DNA of 64,000 bases, taken from the NCBI GenBank assembly GCA_943788245.1, contig CALSPN010000015.1:1-64000 (forward strand), given 5' to 3'. This document shows, piece by piece, positions 43,726 through 51,630 of this stretch. Each line of letters starts with the position of its first letter. Position 1 is the first letter of the stretch. The notes below the pieces were generated by a model. The model had not been told where the DNA came from, made no database searches, and was given only the letters and a program-made list of their open reading frames with translations. This stretch comes from an uncultured Verrucomicrobiae bacterium (GTDB lineage: Bacteria > Verrucomicrobiota > Verrucomicrobiia > Limisphaerales > AAA164-E04). Position numbers and translations under genes: made by a program.

Positions 43726-44784
43726 TCAAAGACCAGCTGCGACGAGATCGCCGACTTCCGTGGTTGAGTAACCCATACGCCCGGCACCCAGGTCTTTGAT
43801 GTTCTCACGTGTGACGCGGATCACGGTATCTTCAATGCACTTGGCTGCCTCGGTTTCACCAAGAGAATCCAGCATCATTTGTCCCGCACAGATGGCTGCG
43901 AGAGGGTTGATGACATTTTGACCGGTGTATTTGGGTGCGCTTCCACCGATTGGCTCGAACATGCTGGTACCTTCAGGGTTTATGTTACCGCCAGCTGCGA
44001 TTCCCATTCCTCCCTGAACCATGGCGCCCAAATCTGTGATGATGTCACCGAACATGTTGTCCGTCACGATCACATCGAACCATTCAGGATTTTTAACAAA
44101 CCACATGGTGGTGGCGTCGACGTGGGCGTAATCGCGTTTGATGTCGGTGAAATCATTATCACCGATTTCATTGAATGCGCGCTCCCAGAGATCAAAAGCA
44201 TACGTGAGTACGTTGGTCTTGCCGCAAAGTGTCAGTTTATTCTCCTTATTGCGACGTCGCGTGTATTCAAACGCAAAACGAAGACAACGTTCCACACCAC
44301 GACGCGTGTTGATGCTTTCCTGCACGGCTACTTCATGGGGCGTGTCCTTGAAGACAAATCCACCCGAACCCGTGTAGAGGCCTTCGTTGTTTTCACGCAC
44401 CACGACGAAATCCACATGCTCGGGTTTCTTGTCTTTCAATGGGCAGAATCGTTCGTCATACAATCGAACGGGACGCAGGTTGACGTATTGTTCGAGTTCG
44501 AATCGAAGTCGCAAAAGAATACCTTTTTCAAGGATACCTGGTTTAACATCGGGATGTCCGATAGCTCCCAGAAGGATGGCTGGGAAATTGCGTAAATCAT
44601 CCGCAGCGCTATCAGGCAAGGCTTCATTGGTTCGGAGATAACGATCGCCACCGAAATCAAAATCAGTGTAATTGAGTTTGAAACCAAACTTGGCACCTGC
44701 GGCGTCCAAGACTTTGATCGATTCGCGGACAACTTCAGGTCCGGTTCCGTCACCACCAATGACTGCTATGTCGTAACTCTTCAT
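43726..44784 (-). CDS. leuB: 3-isopropylmalate dehydrogenase
   Basis: 352 residues, cytoplasmic. It oxidises and decarboxylates 3-isopropylmalate in leucine synthesis, using NAD. Visible: '[15 protein letters not shown]' at the N-terminus, substrate-contact '[20 protein letters not shown]', '[16 protein letters not shown]', '[18 protein letters not shown]'-type metal-binding Asp segment, and '[21 protein letters not shown]' for cofactor binding. The length and motif order are standard. The related tartrate and isocitrate dehydrogenases differ in the substrate loop, and the '[14 protein letters not shown]' wording fits LeuB best. No other leucine genes are in the window. It ends at an intrinsic terminator and lies 240 bp from sufT. 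Confidence 0.9.
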   Translation of the reverse strand: MKSYDIAVIGGDGTGPEVVRESIKVLDAAGAKFGFKLNYTDFDFGGDRYLRTNEALPDSAADDLRNFPAILLGAIGHPDVKPGILEKGILLRLRFELEQYVNLRPVRLYDERFCPLKDKKPEHVDFVVVRENNEGLYTGSGGFVFKDTPHEVAVQESINTRRGVERCLRFAFEYTRRRNKENKLTLCGKTNVLTYAFDLWERAFNEIGDNDFTDIKRDYAHVDATTMWFVKNPEWFDVIVTDNMFGDIITDLGAMVQGGMGIAAGGNINPEGTSMFEPIGGSAPKYTGQNVINPLAAICAGQMMLDSLGETEAAKCIEDTVIRVTRENIKDLGAGRMGYSTTEVGDLVAAGL

Positions 44785-45024
44785 GGATTTGCTTATTCAG
44801 TATAATAATTCAATGGCTCATTTTCTTCTGAAGGCATCTGAGGGTCCATACCCGGAATTGGAAAGGCCATCCATTTCCACTGAATCAAAACAACAGTGAC
44901 ATGAAAAGGGCCTTTTCAGGGAGATTGGACCCAATAGGGATACGGCCAGACGCCTCAGCTTCAAGAACCAAGAAAGGAAAAGCTACACTAGCTTCGAATG
45001 ATTGAAAAGCACTTTCACGCAGGA

Positions 45025-45582
45025 CTAGAGGCCCAGGACCTTGCGGCCTTCAGGAGTGATCATGGATTGATGCCAGGGTGGGTCCCATACAATTTCAACC
45101 GTGGCATCGGCAACTCCGGGAGCTGTCAGAATTTTCTGCTGAGCATCGTCAGCAATCACCGGCCCCATCCCGCAACCGGGTGCCGTAAGGGTCATTTTAA
45201 CTTCGACTCGATACTTTCCCTCCCCCTGATCCTCGGACTTGAGATCGTAAATCAGCCCTAAATCAACAATGTTGACAGGAATTTCAGGGTCGAAGCAGGA
45301 TCGCAAGGCTTCCCATACGATTTTTTCGCTGTAGGTGCCGCTGGGAACTTGCTTCTCTTTGCCTGACACATCATTTTCACCTGAGCCTGTGCGACCAAGC
45401 GCATCTGCATCTTTGCCGTCGATTCGAAACAGCCCCTTCAGGGTTTGTATGGTGAAGGTGCCACCCAAATCCTGTGAAATGTAGACCTCCATACCTGCAG
45501 GGAGTACGGATTGGTCACCTGAAGGTATTTGCACGGCATCGCAATCACGCGTCAGTTTGGTTTCCTTGGATTTTTCACTCAT
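45025..45582 (-). CDS. sufT: Fe-S cluster assembly protein SufT
   Basis: 185 residues. The C-terminal half is a MIP18/PaaD-like (DUF59) domain: 'DPEIPVNIVDLGLIYDL', 'VEVKMTLTAPGCGMGPVIADD' and 'VEIVWDPPWHQSMITPEGRK'. The single Cys in 'PGCGMG' is the conserved one. The N-terminal half has 'VQIPSGDQSVLPAGMEVYISQDLGGTFTI', the extension that separates long SufT proteins from plain PaaD-like ones. SufT helps mature Fe-S proteins. The rest of the suf operon is not in the window. Cytoplasmic. It is divergent from the pyrophosphatase gene. Confidence 0.88.
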   Translation of the reverse strand: MSEKSKETKLTRDCDAVQIPSGDQSVLPAGMEVYISQDLGGTFTIQTLKGLFRIDGKDADALGRTGSGENDVSGKEKQVPSGTYSEKIVWEALRSCFDPEIPVNIVDLGLIYDLKSEDQGEGKYRVEVKMTLTAPGCGMGPVIADDAQQKILTAPGVADATVEIVWDPPWHQSMITPEGRKVLGL

Positions 45583-45740
45583 GTTGTGGATATGTTAGCC
45601 CCAGCTCACAGGATTGCAATGGGCGTTTCGAACGCGATTCAAAATTACAAATCTGAAATACGAAACCATTCGACACCGGCTGACTTTAAGGACCATAATA
45701 AAGGTAGTTATGGTCTTTCTATTGGACCCACCACGATAAT

Positions 45741-47441
45741 TTGACTAATGCAAAAAAAGAAGTGAGCGAAATCCTTGTCATTGGACACCGTAATCCAGAT
45801 ACCGACAGTATTTGTGCGGCCATCGCTTATGCCGATTTCAAGCAAAAGATCGGCATGCAAAATGTTATCCCTGCAAGGTGTGGAGACATCAATGATCGGA
45901 TTGACTTTGTATTACGGAAATTCGGAGTAGCTCCTCCCCGATTCGTTGCGGATGTGCGTCCAAAAGTAAGGGACGTCATGCAACACCGGATTATCCGCGT
46001 CTCTGAGGACACTAGTGCATGTGAAGCATTGGCCATCATGGATCAGCATAACATCCGTACGCTGCCGATTCTGAATGATGAGAACGAATGCCATGGTTTG
46101 GTCTCCGTTTTCAAGATGAGCAAGTTTTTCTTGCCCTCGCATGCGAGACTTCAAGATACCCGCCGAATCCTTACCAACCTGAAACAACTCAAAGAAACCT
46201 TGGGCGCTGATTCAGTCGAACTGCAAGCCCCGGAACAGGAGGAGGAATTAATCCTGATGATTGGTGCCATGCGCATGGATTCCTTTGAAAGAAGACTTCA
46301 GGATTATGATCCCAGTAAACTGTTATTGGTGGTAGGAGACAGAGAGGACATCCAGCTCTACGCGATTGAAAAGCGAGTGAGAGTCATGGTGATCACAGGT
46401 GGACTGAATATCAGTAAAGGCATTCGATCTCTTGCAAAGGCAAATGGAGTATCCATCCTTATTTCGGAGCATGATTCTGCAACCACCGCGATGTTGTGTC
46501 GTGCAGCGGTCGCAGTAAAGCATATCAAAACAGAACATTTCCTACACTTCAACGAGGATGAATCCCTGAATTCTATTCGTGACATGGCCATTTCCTCGCA
46601 GTTTCAGGCATTCCCAGTCATGGATGCCTACAAGCGGGTAGTTGGTATTTTGTCCAAAACAGATTTCGTTAAGCGGGTAAAGAGGCAATTAATCCTTGTA
46701 GATCACAATGAACTTTCACAAGCGGTCAAGGGGGCGGATCAAGTCGATATTCTTGAAATAATCGATCATCATCGCATCGGCGCATTGACAACGCAACAAC
46801 CCATCTTGTTTGTCAATCGTCCGGTAGGAAGTACCAGCACGATCATCACTGAGATGTTCAGGAACGCCAATCTGGAAATAAGCAAGCCAGTCGCAGGTTT
46901 GTTACTGTCAGGAATCATCTCAGACACCTTGAATCTGACTTCACCGACAACGACCGAAACGGATTCCATTATGCTCAAGCATCTGGAGGCCCTCACTTCA
47001 GTGAATGCAGCAGAATTTACTGAGGCCCTCTTCAGCTCTGGATCTGTGCTAACAAACCGCACACCAGACAAGGCGATTACCAATGACTGCAAGGAGTATA
47101 ACGAGCAGGGCAAAACTTTTAGCGTTGCTCAGATCGAGGAAATTGGTTTTAAACAATTTTGGCTTGAGAAGGATCACCTTCATCGGGCACTGGAAGAATA
47201 TCGCATGCAAAATCGATATGTTTTTTCCTCCCTGCTAGTGACTGATGTTGTCCGACAATCTTCACTTTTGTTGATATCAGGCAACAAGCACCTCAAGAAA
47301 GCGATCCACTATAATCAGGTTGAAATCGATGTCTATGACTTACCCGGAATCGTTTCAAGGAAGAAGCAACTCCTTCCATATCTAGCCAAGTGTCTTGATA
47401 ATGCACTACAGAATGAAATGAGTGATCTGCCTGTGGACTAA
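45741..47441 (+). CDS. Manganese-dependent inorganic pyrophosphatase with CBS/DRTGG regulatory insert
   Basis: 566 residues, cytoplasmic. Family II pyrophosphatase: the DHH domain begins 'EILVIGHRNPDTDSICAAIAYADFK' and resumes after the insert with 'LVDHNELSQAVKGADQVDILEIIDHHRIG' (DHH) and 'NRPVGSTSTIITEMF', followed by the DHHA2 domain. The insert contains a CBS pair ('VRDVMQHRIIRVSEDTSACEALAIMD', 'FQAFPVMDAYKRVVGILSKTDFVK') split by a DRTGG-like module ('LLVVGDREDIQLYAIE'). Such CBS-PPases are inhibited or activated by adenine nucleotides. The start is unsure: TTG at 45741 or GTG at 45762, since no ATG lies in frame before the core. It hydrolyses pyrophosphate to drive biosynthesis. It is divergent from sufT. 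Confidence 0.9.
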   Translation: MTNAKKEVSEILVIGHRNPDTDSICAAIAYADFKQKIGMQNVIPARCGDINDRIDFVLRKFGVAPPRFVADVRPKVRDVMQHRIIRVSEDTSACEALAIMDQHNIRTLPILNDENECHGLVSVFKMSKFFLPSHARLQDTRRILTNLKQLKETLGADSVELQAPEQEEELILMIGAMRMDSFERRLQDYDPSKLLLVVGDREDIQLYAIEKRVRVMVITGGLNISKGIRSLAKANGVSILISEHDSATTAMLCRAAVAVKHIKTEHFLHFNEDESLNSIRDMAISSQFQAFPVMDAYKRVVGILSKTDFVKRVKRQLILVDHNELSQAVKGADQVDILEIIDHHRIGALTTQQPILFVNRPVGSTSTIITEMFRNANLEISKPVAGLLLSGIISDTLNLTSPTTTETDSIMLKHLEALTSVNAAEFTEALFSSGSVLTNRTPDKAITNDCKEYNEQGKTFSVAQIEEIGFKQFWLEKDHLHRALEEYRMQNRYVFSSLLVTDVVRQSSLLLISGNKHLKKAIHYNQVEIDVYDLPGIVSRKKQLLPYLAKCLDNALQNEMSDLPVD

Positions 47442-48041
47442 AGGAGCAGAGTCATAGTGGGCCACTGCTGCATGTGAATAAGTTGTGAATAACTTTGACT
47501 GGCGCGGCAAATGCACGCGAGTTATATTTTGATATAGGCAGGCTGGTGGGTAGAAACCTCTCGTGCAATCTGGTTTGAAGTAACTCAAAAGTAGTATCTA
47601 AGTCGTGCGGTGTAAAAGACCTCCAGGGTTTCATCCTACCAGCTAGCCTTTAATCCGCTCATTTTCCTTCTTCACGACTAGCCACAAAAACTCAAGAGTA
47701 ACCTTCTTGGCAGAGCTAGATAGTCAATTCCAATCGTTAGGCTCAAACACATAGATCCTCGTTGTTTCAAAAATATGAAGGATCAGGCTTGCGGTCAAAA
47801 GCTATTTCAAGTGAAAGGCGAGCCTGACACAATGATTTAAAGGGGTGACAGTCATCGACACATGAGCATCTGCTCGCCGCCATTATAAGCAACATCAACC
47901 ACCATGATATGCGCAAAGCCCCTGCTTTGCAGCCAATACAATAAGGAGGATCTCGAAAAGAATACCATTTTGAATTCGCTCACGGAATTCCCCGATGTAT
48001 GCCACATATTTTGCAGCGAGTAATCAACAAAAGACAGAGCA
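47442..48041. other. Intergenic, no gene seen
   Basis: 600 bp between convergent genes. Only short ORFs without features. I noticed no hairpin with T-run, no repeat and no RNA gene. Confidence 0.45.
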
Positions 48042-48707
48042 TCAATTGACCGGCGCTTTTCGCAGGACCTTGAGCGCTTCGGGGTCTTTGTAATGCCTTT
48101 TCAACCCTGATTCAGTCAGCAGTTTCGCCGGAACGCGGCTGATAAATTCTGGAAAGGTTCTCTCAGCACCTTTGCGAAGTTGAAGCTGCCCACTCTTAGA
48201 CTCCCAAAACTCTACCTGCGCTTCATGCAAAGCTCGCGCAGCTTCGTCAGGGCTCATCGTCTCTCTTTTCCCCATCATCCAGACAAGTTCAGGGTCCCCG
48301 GGCAATGCAACAGGAAATGGTATGAACTTCACTTTCACCTCCGGTTCGATGTCCTCCTCTTTCATTGGAATGTCATTCAACTCGATGGAGCTGACCAAAG
48401 GTCCATTTGGAACATTCAATTCTACGTTCAGAGTACCATCCTGCTCATTCACTGCAAAATCGATCAGATCACGACCAAACGTCTCTTCGAAACGATTTGT
48501 CACCTCTTTCAAGGTCTCGTCCTTCAGGTCAGGCAACGGGCAGCGACGGCAGAACTCTTGAAATGCAGCGGACTGCTTCTTCCTGTCCATTTCTTTTCGA
48601 ATACCATCCAAAATTTTCTGGGCCAAATGTGAATCCTGGGTGGTCTTTGAGAGGACCGCCTCTAACAGTTCCACTACCTCTTTTTCAGTTAATTGATTTT
48701 TTGCCAT
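48042..48707 (-). CDS. Hypothetical cytoplasmic protein
   Basis: 221 residues, acidic and charged, with no signal peptide or membrane segment. The N-terminal 70 residues look helical ('LTEKEVVELLEAVLSKTTQDSHLAQKIL', 'RKEMDRKKQSAAFQEFCRRC'). The middle is beta-rich ('DGTLNVELNVPNGPLVSSIELNDIPM', 'PEVKVKFIPFPVALPGDPELVWMMGK'), and the end has 'MSPDEAARALHEAQVEFWES' and 'RVPAKLLTESGLKRHYKDPEALKVL'. I do not recognise the family. Good coding appearance, a sensible ATG and a strand-consistent frame support it as real. It is divergent from the sulfatase at 48861. Confidence 0.65.
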   Translation of the reverse strand: MAKNQLTEKEVVELLEAVLSKTTQDSHLAQKILDGIRKEMDRKKQSAAFQEFCRRCPLPDLKDETLKEVTNRFEETFGRDLIDFAVNEQDGTLNVELNVPNGPLVSSIELNDIPMKEEDIEPEVKVKFIPFPVALPGDPELVWMMGKRETMSPDEAARALHEAQVEFWESKSGQLQLRKGAERTFPEFISRVPAKLLTESGLKRHYKDPEALKVLRKAPVN

Positions 48708-48860
48708 GAACGTGTTGATCTGATTTTTGCAAATTGCCTGCGACTAACGAGGGGATTCTTTTGCCCAATGAAAACGTGAACTTCAATCCTTAATTGGGTT
48801 ATTCAATATCTTTCTTTACGCATTCTACAATTCTGTCCATATTTGGCGCACATTCCTTAC

Positions 48861-50576
48861 ATGAAAACAAAAGCCAAGACCTTGAACATGGTGCTTGTGA
48901 GCATGCTGCTGGCATTGCTTTCAAATCTTCATCTGAATGCTGACTCTAGGCCTAACATCCTTTTGATCATGTCGGATGATATGGGCTTTTCTGACATTGG
49001 TTGTTACGGCAGTGAAATTCACACGCCGAATTTGGATCGCATGGCCGCAAGTGGCCTGCGCTACACTCAGTTTTACAATGGTGCCCGATGCTGCCCAACA
49101 CGCGCATCCCTGCTGACTGGACTTTACGCACACCAAACGGGTGTCGGACACATGCTTGGAAATCGAGGATTGCCCGGCTACCAAAATGGTCTAAACCGCC
49201 ACAGTGTGACAATCGCCGAAGCGCTCGCCACTTCAGGTTACCGCACCTACATGAGTGGTAAATGGCATGTCACGACACACACTCAGCCTGAGGGGCCCAA
49301 AGATAATTGGCCACTGCAGCGTGGTTTCGAAAAATTTTACGGCACGATCATCGGGGCAGGAAGCTTCTTTGACCCCCACACGCTCTGCCGTCAGAATACT
49401 TTCATCACTCCAGTGAACGATCCTGATTACCAGCCTAAAAATTATTACTACACAGACGCTATCACTGACAATGCAGTTCGATTTCTGGATGACCATTACG
49501 GATCATCAGAATCTGAACCTTTTTTCATGTATGTATCCTACACTGCAGCTCACTGGCCAATGCACGCACTTCCTGAGGATATAGAAAAGTACAAAGGGGA
49601 GTATGATCTAGGCTACGATTTCATCAGGGAGCGCCGCTTCGAACGCATGAAGCAATTGGGCATTATTGATGAGACCACGAAAATGAGTCCACCCGCAGGC
49701 GACTGGAACCGAACACCTCACAAGGAATGGGAAATTAGATGCATGGAAGTTTATGCGGCCATGGTAGACCGAATGGATCAAGGAATCGGAAAAATAGTGC
49801 AGTCATTGGATACCCGGGGAGCGCTGGACAATACATTGATATTATTCCTGCAGGATAACGGTGGGTGTGCAGAGGGATTTGGAAGAGGAGAAAACGTCAA
49901 TGCCAATTGGCTGAAAGCCGTTAAGGACCGGTCCCCTATGGGCAAAGATGAGCTACAACCCACACTTTGGCCCCCTATGAAGACCCGGGATGGCAAGCCG
50001 GTTCAAGGAGGTCCGGGCGTCATGCCTGGACCAGCAGACACATATATTGCTTATGGCCGTCATTGGGCAAATGTCTCAAACACACCTTTCAGGGAATATA
50101 AGCATTGGGTCCACGAAGGTGGCATTTCCACCCCTCTCATTGTGCAATGGCCAGCTAAAATAAAGGACGCAGGCTCGCTGCGTAAACAACCGTCACATTT
50201 GATTGATGTGATGGCTACCTGTATCGATATATCACACAGCTCCTACCCCGAAGTTTACAAGAACCGAAAAGTTCACCCCATGGAGGGCAAATCCCTCCTG
50301 CCTTCTTTCTATGGCTCTCCCATCGAGCGTGATTATATTGCCTGGGAACATGAGGCCAATTGCGCAATACGCATGGGGGACTGGAAACTGGTCCGGAAGG
50401 GTCGAATGAACACCGGGGATCTCGAACCTTGGGAACTGTTTGATCTGTCCAAAGACAGATCAGAACTTAATGATCTTTCTTTGGACCAACCAGAACGGGT
50501 TAGCCAAATGGAAAAGAAGTGGATGGAGTGGGCATCACGAGCCAATGTTCATCCATGGCCTTGGAGCAAAAAGTAA
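48861..50576 (+). CDS. Type I sulfatase (family S1, arylsulfatase-like)
   Basis: 571 residues from the ATG at 48861. A TTG at 48843 would add six. Signal peptide 'TLNMVLVSMLLALLSNLHLNAD'. The motifs are 'PNILLIMSDDMGFSDIGCYG', formylglycine site C-C-P-T-R-A-S-L-L-T-G with Cys near residue 77, 'YMSGKWHVT', 'TLILFLQDNGGCAEGFGRGE', 'FREYKHWVHEGGISTPLIVQWP' and 'NCAIRMGDWKLVRKG'. This arylsulfatase-A-like type, with a long insert before 'WANVSNTPFREYKH', is widespread in PVC genomes. It is distinct from the other three sulfatases here. The substrate is unknown. A possible terminator follows at 50580-50622. Confidence 0.93.
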   Translation: MKTKAKTLNMVLVSMLLALLSNLHLNADSRPNILLIMSDDMGFSDIGCYGSEIHTPNLDRMAASGLRYTQFYNGARCCPTRASLLTGLYAHQTGVGHMLGNRGLPGYQNGLNRHSVTIAEALATSGYRTYMSGKWHVTTHTQPEGPKDNWPLQRGFEKFYGTIIGAGSFFDPHTLCRQNTFITPVNDPDYQPKNYYYTDAITDNAVRFLDDHYGSSESEPFFMYVSYTAAHWPMHALPEDIEKYKGEYDLGYDFIRERRFERMKQLGIIDETTKMSPPAGDWNRTPHKEWEIRCMEVYAAMVDRMDQGIGKIVQSLDTRGALDNTLILFLQDNGGCAEGFGRGENVNANWLKAVKDRSPMGKDELQPTLWPPMKTRDGKPVQGGPGVMPGPADTYIAYGRHWANVSNTPFREYKHWVHEGGISTPLIVQWPAKIKDAGSLRKQPSHLIDVMATCIDISHSSYPEVYKNRKVHPMEGKSLLPSFYGSPIERDYIAWEHEANCAIRMGDWKLVRKGRMNTGDLEPWELFDLSKDRSELNDLSLDQPERVSQMEKKWMEWASRANVHPWPWSKK

Positions 50577-50579
50577 TCT

Positions 50580-50622
50580 GCAGCACAAAGAGCTGAAATG
50601 AGAGGTGCTGTATTTTTTTTTG
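50580..50622 (+). terminator. Probable intrinsic terminator after the sulfatase gene
   Basis: CAGCAC / GTGCTG form a 6-bp stem with an 18-nt loop, followed by a run of ten T (50613-50622). The stem is short, so the call is moderate. Confidence 0.5.
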
Positions 50623-50674
50623 AGAATCCAACCATCATGTGTTATGTTTTTAATTATCGTTTTAAAGTTCAATC

Positions 50675-50983
50675 ATGAAAAAAATAAAACGAGACGAACT
50701 ATATCGTCATTTGAATTTGTTCTTAAAAAACCGAGGTGTTGAACTCAAGGATGGCTCCCAGCTGTCCCAGCGCCTCGAGGAAGGGTGTCTTGTCCTGAGC
50801 GACACTATCAATAAAACTCAAACTGCGATTGGCCGGGCCAAAAAAGAAATTGGTCGTGCTAAGCAGGAAGTTGATGGAAAAATCGATAAAGTACGAGAGA
50901 TTATCCACACAAAAACGGCTCCCCCAAAAAAAACGAAATACACCCAAAGAACAAATGAAGAAAACCAAAAAGAAAGCCGCTAA
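50675..50983 (+). CDS. Small coiled-coil hypothetical protein
   Basis: 102 residues. N-terminal 'KKIKRDELYRHLNLFLKNRGVELKDGSQLSQRLEEGCLVLSDTINKTQ' is followed by a helical Lys/Glu-rich segment 'AIGRAKKEIGRAKQEVDGKIDKVREI' likely to coil, and a basic tail. The next gene, for a Lys-rich repeat protein, starts inside this one and overlaps by 29 bp in another frame. The two are therefore probably cotranslated. No known domain. The basic, helical character and the neighbour suggest a DNA- or RNA-associated role (inference). Confidence 0.65.
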   Translation: MKKIKRDELYRHLNLFLKNRGVELKDGSQLSQRLEEGCLVLSDTINKTQTAIGRAKKEIGRAKQEVDGKIDKVREIIHTKTAPPKKTKYTQRTNEENQKESR

Positions 50984-51539
50984 AAAAGCACCGGCAAAGA
51001 AGAAGGTGGTAAAAAAAGTTGCTCCTAAAAAAGCAGTCAAGAAATCACCGATAAAAAAGAAAGCCGCTCCTAAGAAAGTGGTAAAGAAGGCAGCTCCCAA
51101 GAAAAAAGCCGCTCCTAAAAAAGTGGTGAAGAAGGCAGCTCCCAAGAAAAAAGCCGCTCCTAAGAAAGTGGTAAAGAAGGCAGCTCCCAAGAAAAAAGCC
51201 GCTCCTAAGAAAGTGGTGAAGAAGGCAGCTCCCAAGAAAAAAGCCGCTCCCAAGAAAGTGGTGAAGAAGGCAGCTCCCAAGAAAAAAGCCGCTCCTAAGA
51301 AAGTGGTGAAGAAGGCAGCTCCCAAGAAAAAAGCCGCTCCCAAGAAAGTGGTGAAGAAGGCAGCTCCCAAGAAAAAAGCCGCTCCTAAGAAAGTGGTGAA
51401 GAAGGCAGCTCCCAAGAAAAAAGCCGCTCCTAAGAAAGTGGTGAAGAAGGCAGCTCCCAAGAAAAAAGCCGCTCCTAAGAAAGTGGTGAAGAAGGCAGCT
51501 CCTAAGAAGGCCAACCGGAAAAAGGCCTCACGCCGTTAA
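50955..51539 (+). CDS. Lys-rich histone H1-like protein with ten 15-residue repeats
   Basis: 194 residues from the ATG at 50955. The longer open frame (from 50829) overlaps the upstream gene and lacks a better start. The protein opens 'MKKTKKKAAKKAPAKKKVVKK' and is then almost entirely ten copies of the 15-mer K-K-A-A-P-K-K-V-V-K-K-A-A-P-K, ending 'KKANRKKASRR'. The composition (Lys, Ala, Pro, Val) matches bacterial histone H1-like and AlgP-like C-terminal tails that bind and condense DNA without a fixed fold. There is no globular domain. The copies are nearly identical at DNA level, so copy number may vary between strains. It follows the coiled-coil gene with a 29-bp overlap and ends 18 bp before a terminator. 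Confidence 0.82.
   Translation: MKKTKKKAAKKAPAKKKVVKKVAPKKAVKKSPIKKKAAPKKVVKKAAPKKKAAPKKVVKKAAPKKKAAPKKVVKKAAPKKKAAPKKVVKKAAPKKKAAPKKVVKKAAPKKKAAPKKVVKKAAPKKKAAPKKVVKKAAPKKKAAPKKVVKKAAPKKKAAPKKVVKKAAPKKKAAPKKVVKKAAPKKANRKKASRR
51058..51507 (+). repeat. Ten tandem 45-bp repeats inside the Lys-rich gene
   Basis: Each unit encodes the same 15 residues. Units differ only by synonymous changes such as CCT/CCC, AAA/AAG and GTA/GTG at fixed places. The near identity points to recent expansion or ongoing homogenisation. Confidence 0.9.
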
Positions 51540-51556
51540 TTATCTCATTTGGATGT

Positions 51557-51605
51557 CCCCCTCTCGTTGTCATACTAGATTGTATGATGACGCTGAGGGG
51601 TTTTT
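51557..51605 (+). terminator. Long hairpin terminator after the Lys-rich gene
   Basis: CCCCTC...GTTGTCATAC pairs with GTATGATGAC...GAGGGG around a short loop, and the stem is followed by TTTTT. The hairpin could serve both the plus-strand gene and the converging helicase gene. Confidence 0.75.
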
Positions 51606-51630
51606 CGATCAGCCCAAATTGGCGGTCAGT

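Noticed and set aside
50723-51514. 263-residue minus-strand ORF rich in Phe, Leu, Gly and Ala repeats
   Set aside because: It is the antisense of the Lys-rich tandem repeats. The periodic DNA keeps several frames open.
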